A stretch of DNA of 64,000 nt from Bacteroidota bacterium (lineage in GTDB: Bacteria; Bacteroidota; Bacteroidia; UKL13-3). Location: positions 1 through 64,000 of the forward strand of contig CANNQU010000001.1 in the NCBI GenBank assembly GCA_947507965.1. Direction: 5' to 3'. A model generated the notes under the pieces. The model had not been told where the DNA came from, did no database searches, and saw only the letters and a list, made by a program, of their open reading frames with translations. The number at the start of each line of letters is the position of its first letter. Positions within the stretch are counted from its first letter, which is position 1. Of this stretch, positions 27,030-36,458 are shown piece after piece. The position numbers and the translations under genes were made by a program.

Positions 27030-28406
27030 ATGTATATCGAACAAATATATACGGGTTGTCTTGCTCAGGCATCCTATTATATAGAAAGCAATGGCATAGC
27101 AGCCGTCATCGACCCCATTCGCGACTACCCGTCGTATCTTAGGATAGCTGAAGAGCGTAAAGCAACAATTAAGTATGTTTTTGAAACGCATTTTCATGCC
27201 GATTTTGTGAGTGGACATTTCGACCTTGCTAAAGCAGCGAATACACCCATCGTATTTGGCCCCGAAACAGAGCCAACAGAGGGTGTATATATCGCAAAAG
27301 ACAATGAACTCTTTACACTTGGTGACATCTGTTTGGTGGCATTACATACCCCTGGTCATACCCCCGAGAGTACCTGCTATCTGCTTCGTGATGAAAAAGG
27401 AAAAGACCATTCTGTATTCACAGGTGATACGCTATTTATTGGTGATGTTGGCCGTCCCGACCTCTTGGATGGAAAATTCTCAAGCGAGGAAATGAGTACT
27501 CGTCTATACCACTCCTTGAACACCAAAATTAAAACCTTAGCCGATGATGTCATTGTTTACCCTGCCCATGGTGCCGGAAGCAGTTGTGGCAAAAAACTAG
27601 GGTCTGAACGCCTGAGTACCATTGGTATTCAAAAGGAAATGAATTATGCATTACAGGAAATGAGTCTTGAGGACTTTATTAAAGAAGTGACGGATGGCAT
27701 GAATACTCCTCCAGGGTATTTTGCCGAGAATGTAAAACTCAATAAGTCGGGTTATACTTCCTTTGACACGGTGCTGCAACAAGGCCTTAAAGCCTTATCA
27801 GTGGAAGCTTTTGAGAAAGAAATAATAAACGGTGCGACACTAATTGACAGCCGAAAACCAGATGATTTTGAACTCGGATTTGTTCCAAAAGCAATGAATA
27901 TCGGCTTGAGTGGGCAATATGCCATCTGGGCTGCAACATTAATAGATTTAAAAAAACCGATCCTTTTAGTTTGTGAAACGGGTACAGAACACGAATCGAT
28001 TATACGGTTAACACGTACCGGTTTTGATACGATTATTGGATATCTTGATGGAGGTTTCGAAGCATGGAAAAAGGCGGGCAAGCCTTATGACATGGTGGTA
28101 AGTATTGAGCCGGAGGAACTTTTAATAGACGCAAAATTTGATCAAGACATTCAAATTATTGATGTGCGTAAACCCAATGAATGGGAAAGCGGACATTTAC
28201 CTCAGGCACAGCATTTTTCTTTAGAAAACTTAAAGGCATCACTACCTCATATCGACCCAGAGAAGCCCTATTATATCCATTGCGCCGGTGGATATCGGAG
28301 TATGATTGCGGCGAGTATTTTTAAGCAACATGGCTTTCATAATATAAGAAATGTTTATGGTGGATATACAAAAATTAAGGAAACTCAAAAAGAGATAACG
28401 GAATAA
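27030..28406 (+). CDS. persulfide dioxygenase-rhodanese fusion (CstB-like)
   Basis: The 458-residue protein joins an ETHE1-type metallo-beta-lactamase domain (residues about 1-245; ETHFHADFVSGHFDLA, LHTPGHTPEST, VFTGDTLFIGDVGRPDL, YPAHGAGSSCG) to two rhodanese domains. The first rhodanese (about 265-355) has cysteine in LLVCETGTEHES. The second (about 370-455) has the loop IHCAGGYRSMIA with the active cysteine. CstB-type fusions oxidise low-molecular-weight persulfides to thiosulfate in sulfide detoxification. The fusion predicts that role here; no sulfide-sensing regulator is adjacent. Confidence 0.93.
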   Translation: MYIEQIYTGCLAQASYYIESNGIAAVIDPIRDYPSYLRIAEERKATIKYVFETHFHADFVSGHFDLAKAANTPIVFGPETEPTEGVYIAKDNELFTLGDICLVALHTPGHTPESTCYLLRDEKGKDHSVFTGDTLFIGDVGRPDLLDGKFSSEEMSTRLYHSLNTKIKTLADDVIVYPAHGAGSSCGKKLGSERLSTIGIQKEMNYALQEMSLEDFIKEVTDGMNTPPGYFAENVKLNKSGYTSFDTVLQQGLKALSVEAFEKEIINGATLIDSRKPDDFELGFVPKAMNIGLSGQYAIWAATLIDLKKPILLVCETGTEHESIIRLTRTGFDTIIGYLDGGFEAWKKAGKPYDMVVSIEPEELLIDAKFDQDIQIIDVRKPNEWESGHLPQAQHFSLENLKASLPHIDPEKPYYIHCAGGYRSMIAASIFKQHGFHNIRNVYGGYTKIKETQKEITE

Positions 28407-28442
28407 ATTTCACCATATTCCTGCTCAAATTCTAGTTCAATT

Positions 28443-29426
28443 TTGATTTCTATAGGCACCATACAACTCCCCGACTTCCCTCTACTTCTCGCACCCATGG
28501 AGGATGTGAGCGACCCACCATTTCGTATTTTATGCAAAGAGATGGGAGCCGATTTGATGTACACCGAATTTATTAGCAGCGATGGCTTGATAAGAGATAT
28601 TGATGGCTGTCTTAAAAAATTAGACATCTTCGATTACGAAAGACCCATAGGAATTCAAATTTTTGGTGGCGATGAGGATAGTATGAGTAAAGCCGCTGAA
28701 ATCGCGGCTACGGCAAAGCCTGATTTAATAGATATCAATTATGGATGTCCGGTAAAAAAAATTGCCTGCAAAGGAGCTGGTGCTGGCATTCTTCGCGACC
28801 TGCCACGAATGATAAAAATCACCTCGGAAGTGGTGAAATCGACTTCTTTACCGGTAACTGTTAAAACTCGATTAGGGTGGGATGAACAAACGAAAAATGT
28901 TGTTGAAGTAGCCGAACGGTTGCAAGATGTAGGTATTCAAGCCATCACCATACATGGTCGAACACGAAGTCAAATGTATAAAGGCCACGCAGATTGGACA
29001 CTCATTGCAAAAATAAAAGAGAATCCGCGTATGCATATTCCTGTTTTTGGAAATGGTGATATCGACAGCCCGGAGAAGGCGATCGAATATAAAAATAAAT
29101 ATGGCGTGGATGGCATCATGATTGGTCGTGCGAGTATTGGGAACCCCTGGTTTTTTCGAGAAGTAAAGCACTTTGTAAAAACAGGTGAAACACATCCACC
29201 CCCTACCTTTGAAGAACGTATTGAAATCTGTAAACGTCATGTTGCCTTTTCAGTAAAATGGAAAGGAGAAGTTCTTGGACTGCTCGAAATGCGCCAGCAC
29301 TATACCAATTATTTTCGCGGCATTGATGGTATTAAGCAATATCGTAATCGTTTGGTAAAAACTATTATCCTGGAAGAGATAAATATATTACTTGATGAAA
29401 TGAATCAGCATTTCGGAGGAATTTGA
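28443..29426 (+). CDS. tRNA-dihydrouridine synthase
   Basis: The FMN-dependent enzyme reduces uridine in tRNA to dihydrouridine. It shows LLLAPMEDVSDPPFR, YTEFISSDGL, the catalytic-cysteine motif NYGCPVKKIACKGAGAG, TVKTRLGWDE, ITIHGRTRSQMYKG and VFGNGDI...DGIMIGRASIGNPWFF (phosphate-binding). Length (327) fits DusB/Dus proteins. The only available start that includes the first beta strand is TTG at 28443; the first in-frame ATG (28497) would remove it, and an upstream stop at 28404 prevents a longer form. Confidence 0.95.
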   Translation: MISIGTIQLPDFPLLLAPMEDVSDPPFRILCKEMGADLMYTEFISSDGLIRDIDGCLKKLDIFDYERPIGIQIFGGDEDSMSKAAEIAATAKPDLIDINYGCPVKKIACKGAGAGILRDLPRMIKITSEVVKSTSLPVTVKTRLGWDEQTKNVVEVAERLQDVGIQAITIHGRTRSQMYKGHADWTLIAKIKENPRMHIPVFGNGDIDSPEKAIEYKNKYGVDGIMIGRASIGNPWFFREVKHFVKTGETHPPPTFEERIEICKRHVAFSVKWKGEVLGLLEMRQHYTNYFRGIDGIKQYRNRLVKTIILEEINILLDEMNQHFGGI

Positions 29427-29538
29427 GTGTACTATTCCTCACGATTCAATACCACGTCACGTACTTGAGATTTTGAAGGAGTGGACAACCGTTTCCAATA
29501 AAATGTTTTATTATTGCCTACCATTGGGTAGTTAATTT

Positions 29539-30804
29539 ATGCTTTATCTTTTTATCGGGCTTCTACAACACGTTACATTTCGTATTTATTTTAAGCATAT
29601 TCATGTAACCAATTTAAAATATATACCGTATAATAAACCGGTCGTTATTGCCTGTAATCATCCTGGAGCTTTTATGGATCCATGCTTAATAGGGAGTATG
29701 TTACATAAACCAATCTATTACACCGCTCGAGGCGACTTATTTAAAAACCCGGTGGCCAGCTGGTTTCTTACCGCGCTGCATATAAAACCCGTGTTTCGGT
29801 TGGAAGAAGGATTTGAAAACTTATCGAAGAATTTCAAGACGATAGAAATGTTATCGGCTATACTTAAAAAAAACGGAATCGTTTTAATATTCAGTGAAGG
29901 GATGAGTTCATTGGACAGACGCTTGCACCCTCTAAGAAAAGGCACTGCAAAAATTTTTATGCAAATTGCCCTTGAAAATGATTTAGACATTCAACTTTAT
30001 GCTTCGGGCATGACCTATACACACAAGAAGAATTTTCGAAAGTCGGTTATTTGTTCCATTTCAAAACCTCTCTTTTTAAAAGACTATCTTTCCGACTTTA
30101 CGGCGCATCAACAACACGCCTATCGCACTTTTTCGAAAGAATTGGCACATCGAATAGCAGAGAATTTTGTCGTCGTAAACCACCCAGAATGTGATGAATT
30201 AGTAGATCAGCAAATCAACTACTATTGCAATTCGGAAAAATTACCTCCCCTTCCTATTGTAATTCATAATGGCAAAAAGTTAGCCCTATTACAAAACGTA
30301 AGTAACCGAATAAATAATTTATTCAAACAAGATACTCCTAAATTCGAGCAGCTTCAAAAGAATACCAACACCTACGAGCGGGCTTTGGTTGAAAATCAAA
30401 TTTCAGATTATGGATTAGCAAACAAACCGTTAACTAGTTCTCAGATTTTACGATTAATCGCAGCACTACCGTTTTCTATTCCTGGTTTCTATTTCTGGGG
30501 GCTGCCGTACCTTATTGCTAAAAAAATAGCAGATACCAAAGTAACCCGTATCGATTTCTACGATTCTGTGTTAATGACTTCATTGGCCTTCATATTTGCA
30601 ATCCATGTTATTCTTAACCAAATCTTACTTTCTGTATTTATTGGGTGGTGGAGTTTTTTAATTTGGTTGATAGCCCCCGTGTTAGGCGAATTTGCTTTCT
30701 GGACTTATGATGCTATAATACATCACCAGCAGGTACTCAAAGCCCAAAAATGCCCGACAAAAGGCGCCATATTCAATTTAAGACAAAAAGTGCATGATTT
30801 TTAG
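29539..30804 (+). CDS. PlsC-like acyltransferase
   Basis: The 421-residue membrane protein has the glycerophosphate acyltransferase block I (ACNHPGAFMDPCLIGSML, H and D of the H-x(5)-D type), block III-like EGMSSLDRRLHPLRKGTAKI, and a C-terminal third with three or four hydrophobic helices (from about residue 330). It would transfer acyl chains onto a glycerol- or lyso-phosphate substrate in phospholipid synthesis. The C-terminal membrane extension makes it longer than E. coli PlsC (about 245), like the large Bacteroidota members of the family. Substrate unknown. Confidence 0.88.
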   Translation: MLYLFIGLLQHVTFRIYFKHIHVTNLKYIPYNKPVVIACNHPGAFMDPCLIGSMLHKPIYYTARGDLFKNPVASWFLTALHIKPVFRLEEGFENLSKNFKTIEMLSAILKKNGIVLIFSEGMSSLDRRLHPLRKGTAKIFMQIALENDLDIQLYASGMTYTHKKNFRKSVICSISKPLFLKDYLSDFTAHQQHAYRTFSKELAHRIAENFVVVNHPECDELVDQQINYYCNSEKLPPLPIVIHNGKKLALLQNVSNRINNLFKQDTPKFEQLQKNTNTYERALVENQISDYGLANKPLTSSQILRLIAALPFSIPGFYFWGLPYLIAKKIADTKVTRIDFYDSVLMTSLAFIFAIHVILNQILLSVFIGWWSFLIWLIAPVLGEFAFWTYDAIIHHQQVLKAQKCPTKGAIFNLRQKVHDF

Positions 30805-30882
30805 ACCCACTACTCCCTTCCGAATGTAGGGATGTAACCTTTTGTTTCCCTAAATCGTAACAGGATTTACAATAAATTTAAC

Positions 30883-30890
30883 TATATTCG
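30883..30890 (+). promoter_or_regulatory. -7 promoter box (TTCG variant), bamD
   Basis: TATATTCG ends 9 nt before the bamD ATG at 30900, implying a leader of a few nucleotides. Confidence 0.5.
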
Positions 30891-30899
30891 CCAACTTTT

Positions 30900-31706
30900 A
30901 TGAAGAATAGAATTACTGTACTTTTTGCGCTGTCTTTACTTCTACTCTTGGGCTCGTGTAGTGAGTATCCGAAAATACTTAAAAACAACGATCTGAAAAT
31001 AAAGTTAGAATGGGCAGAAAAGCTCTATAAAAAAGGCGACTTTACCCGGGCGCAGCCCTTGTATGAACAATTGGCAGTGAATTACCGTGGTACCTCATTG
31101 TCAGAAAACATGCAATATTATAATGCCTATTGCTTCTACGGAATGAAGGATTATGACATGGCAACGTATCTTTTTAAACGATTTTGCAATGACTTCAGTA
31201 TCAGTAAGTTTACGGAAGAATGCAATTATATGTTTTGCTATACCGAATATTTGAGCAGCCTGCCTACCTATTTGGATCAATCGGACACGAAAAAGTGTAT
31301 GGAAGACATTACGTCTTTTATTGGCTCTTACCCCGACAGTAAGTATATCGCAAGCTGTAATCAACTGGCCGATAAGCTAAGAGAGAAGCTAGAATTAAAA
31401 GCATTTAATTCCGCTTATTTGTTTTATAAAACGGAAGAATATAAAGCGGCAGCAATATCTTTTACGAATCTATTAAAAGATTACCCGGAAAGTGGCCATA
31501 AGGAAGAGTCGGAATTTTATATCGTAAAAAGCCATTATCTCTATGCTAAAAACAGCTTAGATATAAAAAAAATAGAGCGTTTTACACAGATGATTAAATC
31601 ATATGAAGAGTATCGGTCAGACTTTACCACTTCGTACGCAAAAGAAGCAGGTAAAATGAATGAAGATGCAGCAAAACAAATTGAAATGATAAACAGCGGA
31701 AAGTAA
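30900..31706 (+). CDS. bamD: outer membrane assembly lipoprotein BamD
   Basis: BamD is the essential lipoprotein of the beta-barrel assembly machine. The 268-residue protein has a lipoprotein signal (LLLLLGSCSEYPK, lipobox Cys at about residue 20) followed by TPR-like helices: EWAEKLYKKGDFTRAQPLYEQ, YYNAYCFYGMKDYDMATYLF and YKAAAISFTNLLKDYPESGHKEE. Next come rpoZ and coaBC, a gene order conserved in Bacteroidota. The mature protein sits on the periplasmic face of the outer membrane, where the many TonB/T9SS outer-membrane proteins need it. Confidence 0.95.
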   Translation: MKNRITVLFALSLLLLLGSCSEYPKILKNNDLKIKLEWAEKLYKKGDFTRAQPLYEQLAVNYRGTSLSENMQYYNAYCFYGMKDYDMATYLFKRFCNDFSISKFTEECNYMFCYTEYLSSLPTYLDQSDTKKCMEDITSFIGSYPDSKYIASCNQLADKLREKLELKAFNSAYLFYKTEEYKAAAISFTNLLKDYPESGHKEESEFYIVKSHYLYAKNSLDIKKIERFTQMIKSYEEYRSDFTTSYAKEAGKMNEDAAKQIEMINSGK

Positions 31707-31748
31707 TACACGAAGAGAAAAAATTTAATTTTATATCCATCATAGAAA

Positions 31749-32057
31749 ATGACACCAAGCAAAACCATATCAACAATAACGCGCGACATGCGTCGGTTGG
31801 AAGAACCAACCGGAAACATTTATGAGTCCATCTCTATTATTTCAAAACGAGCAAGTCACCTATCAGAGAAACTGAAAGAAGAAATGACCGATGAATTATC
31901 GCATTTCGAGCATAATGACGGGCTTGAGGAAATAAGTGAAAATAGGGAACAAATTGAAATGGCTATTAAATATGAACGCATGACAAAGCCACATGTTATT
32001 GCAACGGAAGAATTTTTAAACGGAAAGATTTTCTTCAAGAACCCAACAAAAAAATAA
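31749..32057 (+). CDS. rpoZ: RNA polymerase omega subunit family
   Basis: A 102-residue protein of the Bacteroidota omega family: EPTGNIYESISIISKRASHLSEKLKEEM corresponds to the omega N-terminal helix (NIYEAVxxxxxRA), and MTKPHVIATEEFLNGKIFF to the C-terminal part (KPxxxAlxE). Omega wraps the C-terminus of beta-prime and aids polymerase assembly. It is 42 bp after bamD and 117 bp before coaBC, a context seen for omega genes in this phylum. A strong terminator follows directly. Confidence 0.88.
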   Translation: MTPSKTISTITRDMRRLEEPTGNIYESISIISKRASHLSEKLKEEMTDELSHFEHNDGLEEISENREQIEMAIKYERMTKPHVIATEEFLNGKIFFKNPTKK

Positions 32058-32081
32058 AAAACAATTCAGTTTTTAATTTAC

Positions 32082-32122
32082 AAGCCACGAATTACCTTTG
32101 TTATGTAGTTTCGTGGCTTTTT
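32082..32122 (+). terminator. intrinsic terminator after rpoZ, with a promoter-like box in its loop
   Basis: AAGCCACGAA (32082-32091) pairs exactly with TTCGTGGCTT (32110-32119), followed by T residues to 32122. The loop contains TACCTTTG (32093-32100), a full -7 match, which may start the coaBC transcript. Confidence 0.82.
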
Positions 32123-32174
32123 ATATGAAGCCGTTTTTTTATCGCCATGCATTCATCCATATCAACGCTAAATT

Positions 32175-33374
32175 ATGCTTAACGGAAAGAAAATACTTTT
32201 AGGAATTACGGGAAGCATTGCGGCCTACAAAACAGCAACGCTAATACGCTTGTTGGTAAAACAAGGTGCACAAGTTAAAGTGGTGATGACGGAGAGTGCT
32301 ACACAGTTTATTACCCCTCTCACCTTGTCGGTGCTCAGTAAAAACCCGGTTCATTACTCCTATAAAAACGAAGATGGCACATGGAATAGCCATGTGGAGC
32401 TTGGATTATGGGGCGACGTCTTTCTTATCGCTCCACTTAGTGCCAATACCTTGGCGAAGATGGCTCATGGCCTTTGCGATAACTTTCTTATGGCCGCTTA
32501 TCTCTCAGCGAAATGCCCTATAGTAATCGCCCCAGCCATGGATAGAGACATGTTCCTGCACCCTTCTACACAAAACAATCTTGACATTTTATCAGGGTAT
32601 TCCACGCACCTTATTATGCCCAACACCGGGGAATTAGCCAGTGGGTTAGAAGGCAAAGGCAGAATGGCGGAGCCCGATGAAATTGTTTTATTTTTAGAGG
32701 CTTTTTTTTTGACCAATAAAAGCAAGTTGAAAAACAAAACCATTTTAATTACTGCTGGACCTACGCAAGAAGCCATTGACCCGGTGCGCTTTATAAGCAA
32801 TTACTCATCTGGCAAAATGGGTTATGCCCTTGCGGAAGCAGCAGCCAATAGAGGTGCAACGGTCATTTTAGTGTCAGGAAGCACTTCATTAACAACTCAC
32901 CATACCAATATCAACACCATTCACGTTATCTCTGCAAATGAAATGGCAGATGCCTGCTTTAATCACTTTGCAGATGCCGATATAACGATTTTAACTGCTG
33001 CCGTTGCTGATTATGCACCCCTAGAGGTATCGCCGAACAAAATAAAAAAGCATGATGAACAACTCACCATCACGTTGAAAAAAAATATTGATATTGCAAG
33101 CGAATTAGGGAAGAGAAAAAAAAACAACCAACTGCTCGTGGGTTTTGCTTTGGAAACAGAGAACGAAATAGAAAATGCCATTGGCAAAATTCAAAAAAAG
33201 AATTTAGACCTCGTTATTTTAAATTCATTAAACGATAAAGGAGCCGGCTTTGCTACCGATACCAATAAAATTACTGCGATTCTACCTAATGGAGAGCAAA
33301 AACAATTCGAATTAAAAAGCAAAGTGGCAGTAGCACAAGATATTTTAAACGAGATAGAACCATTATTACCATGA
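32175..33374 (+). CDS. coaBC: bifunctional phosphopantothenoylcysteine decarboxylase/synthetase
   Basis: CoaBC makes 4'-phosphopantetheine for coenzyme A in two steps. The 399-residue protein has the FMN-dependent CoaC part (residues about 1-185, KILLGITGSIAAYKTATLIR, NTLAKMAHGLCDNFLM, and PAMDRDMFLHPS) and the CoaB part (about 188-395, ILITAGPTQEAIDPVRFISN, ILTAAVADYAP, VGFALETENEI). Both active regions look intact. The last 4 bp overlap porD, so the two genes are probably translated together. Cytoplasmic. Confidence 0.97.
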   Translation: MLNGKKILLGITGSIAAYKTATLIRLLVKQGAQVKVVMTESATQFITPLTLSVLSKNPVHYSYKNEDGTWNSHVELGLWGDVFLIAPLSANTLAKMAHGLCDNFLMAAYLSAKCPIVIAPAMDRDMFLHPSTQNNLDILSGYSTHLIMPNTGELASGLEGKGRMAEPDEIVLFLEAFFLTNKSKLKNKTILITAGPTQEAIDPVRFISNYSSGKMGYALAEAAANRGATVILVSGSTSLTTHHTNINTIHVISANEMADACFNHFADADITILTAAVADYAPLEVSPNKIKKHDEQLTITLKKNIDIASELGKRKKNNQLLVGFALETENEIENAIGKIQKKNLDLVILNSLNDKGAGFATDTNKITAILPNGEQKQFELKSKVAVAQDILNEIEPLLP

Positions 33375-34270
33375 TAAAAAAAACGATTTTACTATTTTTG
33401 ATATTTGGATACTGGACGTTGAAATCACAAGATTTTAATTGCCGCGTTCAGGTGGTTGATCCAAATAACGATGCGGCCTACAAACAATTATTTGGAGCTC
33501 TGCAAACCTCGATTCTCGAATTTTATAATAATCGTAAATGGAGCACTGATAATATCCTTCAAAATGAAAAAATTGAACTTAACATCACGATTAATATCGA
33601 CCAAAAACTGAGTATAGACCAGTTTCAGGGCACTATCGCCATTCAAGCGGTACGTCCGGTGTTTGGTACCAATTACACCACTCCTGTTTTAAACTTTATC
33701 GATAAGGAATTTACCTTTCGATACTCGGAACTTCAAACCATGGATTTCAACGAAAATCAATACAATAATCTCACTTCTTTTTTAGGGTTCTATGCCTATA
33801 TGGTACTGGGCTTGGAATATGATTCCTTCGGAGAAAACGGAGGAGCGACTTACTTCAGCAAAGCACAAACGATCGTAAATATAGCGCAAAGCGCTTCAGA
33901 AACCGGGTGGAAACAGGTAATGGGAACAAGAAGCCGCAACCGGTATTCAATGATTTCAGACTTTACCGATCCACGTTTTAAGGTAATACATCAAAGTATT
34001 TATAAATACCATCGGCAAGGCCTGGATGCTATGAGCAAAGATGTAAATGCAGGACGGACGGTAATTACTGAAGTGATAACCACGCTCTATACTTTAGCTA
34101 AACAAAATCCCAATACCTTAGCCATCAAAATTTTCTTTGACTCAAAAGCAAATGAAATAGTGGAAATTTATAAAAAAGCTGACCAAAGCGAAAAAACAAA
34201 AATGGTGGAAATGTTGAAGTTAATCGACATTACGAATGCGATGAAATACGATACCATATTTAACAAATAA
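33371..34270 (+). CDS. porD: DUF4835/PorD-like type IX secretion protein
   Basis: The 299-residue protein has an N-terminal hydrophobic signal (KTILLFLIFGYWTLKSQ) and the DUF4835 family sequence: FNCRVQVVDPNN, FGALQTSILEFYNNRKWS, ILNFIDKEFTFRYSELQTMDF, FYAYMVLGLEYDSF and SMISDFTDPRFKVIHQSIYKYHRQGLD. This family is annotated as PorD, a protein required for T9SS function in Porphyromonas; I recall that link rather than derive it from sequence. It follows coaBC with a 4-bp overlap, as in many Bacteroidota. It belongs with the six T9SS cargo genes in this window. Confidence 0.88.
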   Translation: MIKKTILLFLIFGYWTLKSQDFNCRVQVVDPNNDAAYKQLFGALQTSILEFYNNRKWSTDNILQNEKIELNITINIDQKLSIDQFQGTIAIQAVRPVFGTNYTTPVLNFIDKEFTFRYSELQTMDFNENQYNNLTSFLGFYAYMVLGLEYDSFGENGGATYFSKAQTIVNIAQSASETGWKQVMGTRSRNRYSMISDFTDPRFKVIHQSIYKYHRQGLDAMSKDVNAGRTVITEVITTLYTLAKQNPNTLAIKIFFDSKANEIVEIYKKADQSEKTKMVEMLKLIDITNAMKYDTIFNK

Positions 34271-34275
34271 ACCAG

Positions 34276-35238
34276 GTGCAAATACTGCACACCCTTACCG
34301 TTGCTCCAGGTTCAATACCACAACGAATCGATGTTTACCTTTCAACTAAACTGCGTAAATTTTCGAGAAATAAAATACAAAATCTAATTCACAAGAAAGC
34401 GGTTCTGGTGAACCATAAAAATATTGAATCGGATTACAAAATTCAATCGAATGATGTGATAGAAGTATTTTCGCCTTATACTGAATTTATAGATAATGTC
34501 ACTCCGGAGAATCTTCCGCTATCGGTTGTTTATGAAGACGATGCACTAATTGTGGTAAACAAAGCGGTTGGAATGCCTATTCACAAAGGTTTAGGAAATT
34601 ACAAGGGAACCCTTTTAAACGCACTTTCATATTATTTTTTACACACTTCAAATAAAGAAATTAAGGTAGAGGCGGGTACGATTCATCGATTGGATCGTGG
34701 CACTTCGGGGTTACTTGTTTTCGCTAAAAACAAAGAAGCTAAACTATATTTAGAAAATCAATTAAAGAATAATTTAATCCATCGTACCTATTTCGCACTC
34801 GTTTGGGGTATCGTAAAAAAGGAAGAGGGTACGATAGATATTCCGCTTGGAAGGAATTCGAACAACCCCATGATCATCCAAGCATTCCCATTACGAGATG
34901 AGGGAAAACAAGCCATAACGCACTTCAAAGTGCTTCAACGATTTAAGTTTACAACCTTGGTGCAATGTACCATACAAACTGGGCGCACGCATCAGATACG
35001 TATTCATCTTCAATCTATAGGACATGCTATTTTAGGGGATAAACGGTATCCCAGTAATTTTACATTTAAGGAAGTTCGAGATATCTTAGACGAGGGAGAA
35101 ATTATACATCAGCTGCTACATGCCCGGTATTTGGCGTTTGAGCACCCCGTAACAAAAGCGAATTGCCTTTTTGAAGCACCCGTAAACAGTGACTTTGAAA
35201 CCGTATTAAGGAAGTTATCGGAACGAAACCTGTATTAA
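34276..35238 (+). CDS. RluA family pseudouridine synthase, second copy
   Basis: This second pseudouridine synthase has an S4 domain (RIDVYLSTKLRKFSRNKIQNL) and a catalytic domain with AGTIHRLDRGTSGLLVFAKN and QTGRTHQIRIHL. The 320-residue length is normal. It differs from the enzyme at 21671 throughout, so it is a paralogue rather than a recent duplicate. The only start preserving the N-terminus is GTG at 34276, 5 nt after porD, so it likely belongs to the coaBC-porD transcript. The RNA target is unknown. Confidence 0.92.
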   Translation: MQILHTLTVAPGSIPQRIDVYLSTKLRKFSRNKIQNLIHKKAVLVNHKNIESDYKIQSNDVIEVFSPYTEFIDNVTPENLPLSVVYEDDALIVVNKAVGMPIHKGLGNYKGTLLNALSYYFLHTSNKEIKVEAGTIHRLDRGTSGLLVFAKNKEAKLYLENQLKNNLIHRTYFALVWGIVKKEEGTIDIPLGRNSNNPMIIQAFPLRDEGKQAITHFKVLQRFKFTTLVQCTIQTGRTHQIRIHLQSIGHAILGDKRYPSNFTFKEVRDILDEGEIIHQLLHARYLAFEHPVTKANCLFEAPVNSDFETVLRKLSERNLY

Positions 35239-35264
35239 AATTCCTTTCAACCTTTTCGCCTATT

Positions 35265-36212
35265 CTAAAACAAGGAATCGATAATTTCCAAAGCCATTTT
35301 TGCCGTTTTATTCTCTATGTCAAGTAGAGGGTTTACCTCTGTGAGTTCGAAGCAGCACAACCTTTCGTCTTTCAACAAAAGCTGTAAAAGCTTCTTCGCT
35401 TCTAGCTCACTTAAACCACTGTCAACGGGTGTTCCTGTGCCCGGCACTAAACTTTTGTCCAAACTATCAATATCAAAGCTCACATACAGATAATCGCAAT
35501 GAGCTAAATGTTTCTTTGCTTCATCGGCAATTTCTTTAATACTCATACTTCGAAAATCAATCGCATCGATAACTTTAATACCGTCTCGCTCAATCAGTTC
35601 ATCCTCCTCAATTTCGGTGTCTCGCAAACCGATAAAAACAACATCCTCCGGTAAAATTTTTGGTTCAATTTCCTTACTCCCCAAATATTTCAATTTGTTC
35701 CAAAAATGTGCCTCCCGCTTACTTATCCGATACTCTTTTATGCCATCATAAGCCATACTCGCCGCTAGTGGCATGCCGTGCATATTACCACTTGGGGAGG
35801 TATATGGCGAATGTAAATCGGCATGAGCATCAACCCAAATTACGCCTATACGAGCCTCGTGATAATAATTTTTTATGCCGGCAATCGTGCCTATGGCATT
35901 ACTATGATCACCGGAAATTACCAAAGGAAATTTTTTGTCGCGAAGGCACTTCTCCGTTGCTTCCGCTACCAACTTGCACTGTAGATAAATTTTATCAATA
36001 TACTTCGCCTGCCGATGAGGTGACGGTTTGAGCAGCTCCGCATTAAAATCTTTTACAGCAACAATTTGTTTTTGCTTGTTTTTTTCAACACTGTAAAAAA
36101 AGGTATTATCTTTGGAAATATCGGCCATCTTAATGGCGTCTATTCCCAAACTCGCACCACGAAGCCGCCCACCGAGTTCGCTTCGTACTTCAAGAATTCT
36201 AATGGTTGTCAT
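35265..36212 (-). CDS. arginase/ureohydrolase family enzyme
   Basis: This 315-residue ureohydrolase keeps the dimanganese-binding motifs: SGDHSNAIGTIAG, WVDAHADLHSPYTSPSGNMHG and SFDIDSLDKSLVPGTGTPVDSG. The pattern DAHADLHSP plus SGNMHGMPLA fits arginase more than agmatinase or formimidoylglutamase, so it probably hydrolyses L-arginine to ornithine and urea; the substrate remains an inference. It is a single gene, divergent from 36459. A TATTTTCG box ends 6 nt before the ATG. Confidence 0.92.
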   Translation of the reverse strand: MTTIRILEVRSELGGRLRGASLGIDAIKMADISKDNTFFYSVEKNKQKQIVAVKDFNAELLKPSPHRQAKYIDKIYLQCKLVAEATEKCLRDKKFPLVISGDHSNAIGTIAGIKNYYHEARIGVIWVDAHADLHSPYTSPSGNMHGMPLAASMAYDGIKEYRISKREAHFWNKLKYLGSKEIEPKILPEDVVFIGLRDTEIEEDELIERDGIKVIDAIDFRSMSIKEIADEAKKHLAHCDYLYVSFDIDSLDKSLVPGTGTPVDSGLSELEAKKLLQLLLKDERLCCFELTEVNPLLDIENKTAKMALEIIDSLF

Positions 36213-36218
36213 ACCCTG

Positions 36219-36226
36219 CGAAAATA
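36219..36226 (-). promoter_or_regulatory. -7 promoter box (TTCG variant), arginase
   Basis: TATTTTCG on the minus strand ends 6 nt before the arginase start, implying a nearly leaderless mRNA. Confidence 0.5.
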
Positions 36227-36417
36227 GGTATTTTTATGTAAAACCTACCTTTTGGCAGATATTCCAACTTCTATGATTCCTTTGTAGGAACAGGAGAATA
36301 GTTAATTAATGCCCCAGTAAAGAGCCTCCATTGGGTTGATTTTAATTTATGCGACACCATCATCCCGGGTTTTCATGAACGTGGAAAAGTACCTATCTAA
36401 GCTTTTTTATTTATTTG

Positions 36418-36425
36418 TATATTTG
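36418..36425 (+). promoter_or_regulatory. -7 promoter box, T9SS protein gene
   Basis: TATATTTG ends 33 nt before the ATG at 36459. The rest of 36227-36417 shows no gene. Confidence 0.5.
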
Positions 36426-36458
36426 GCTTTTAATCTTTACTTGTTCTAATATTTAAAA

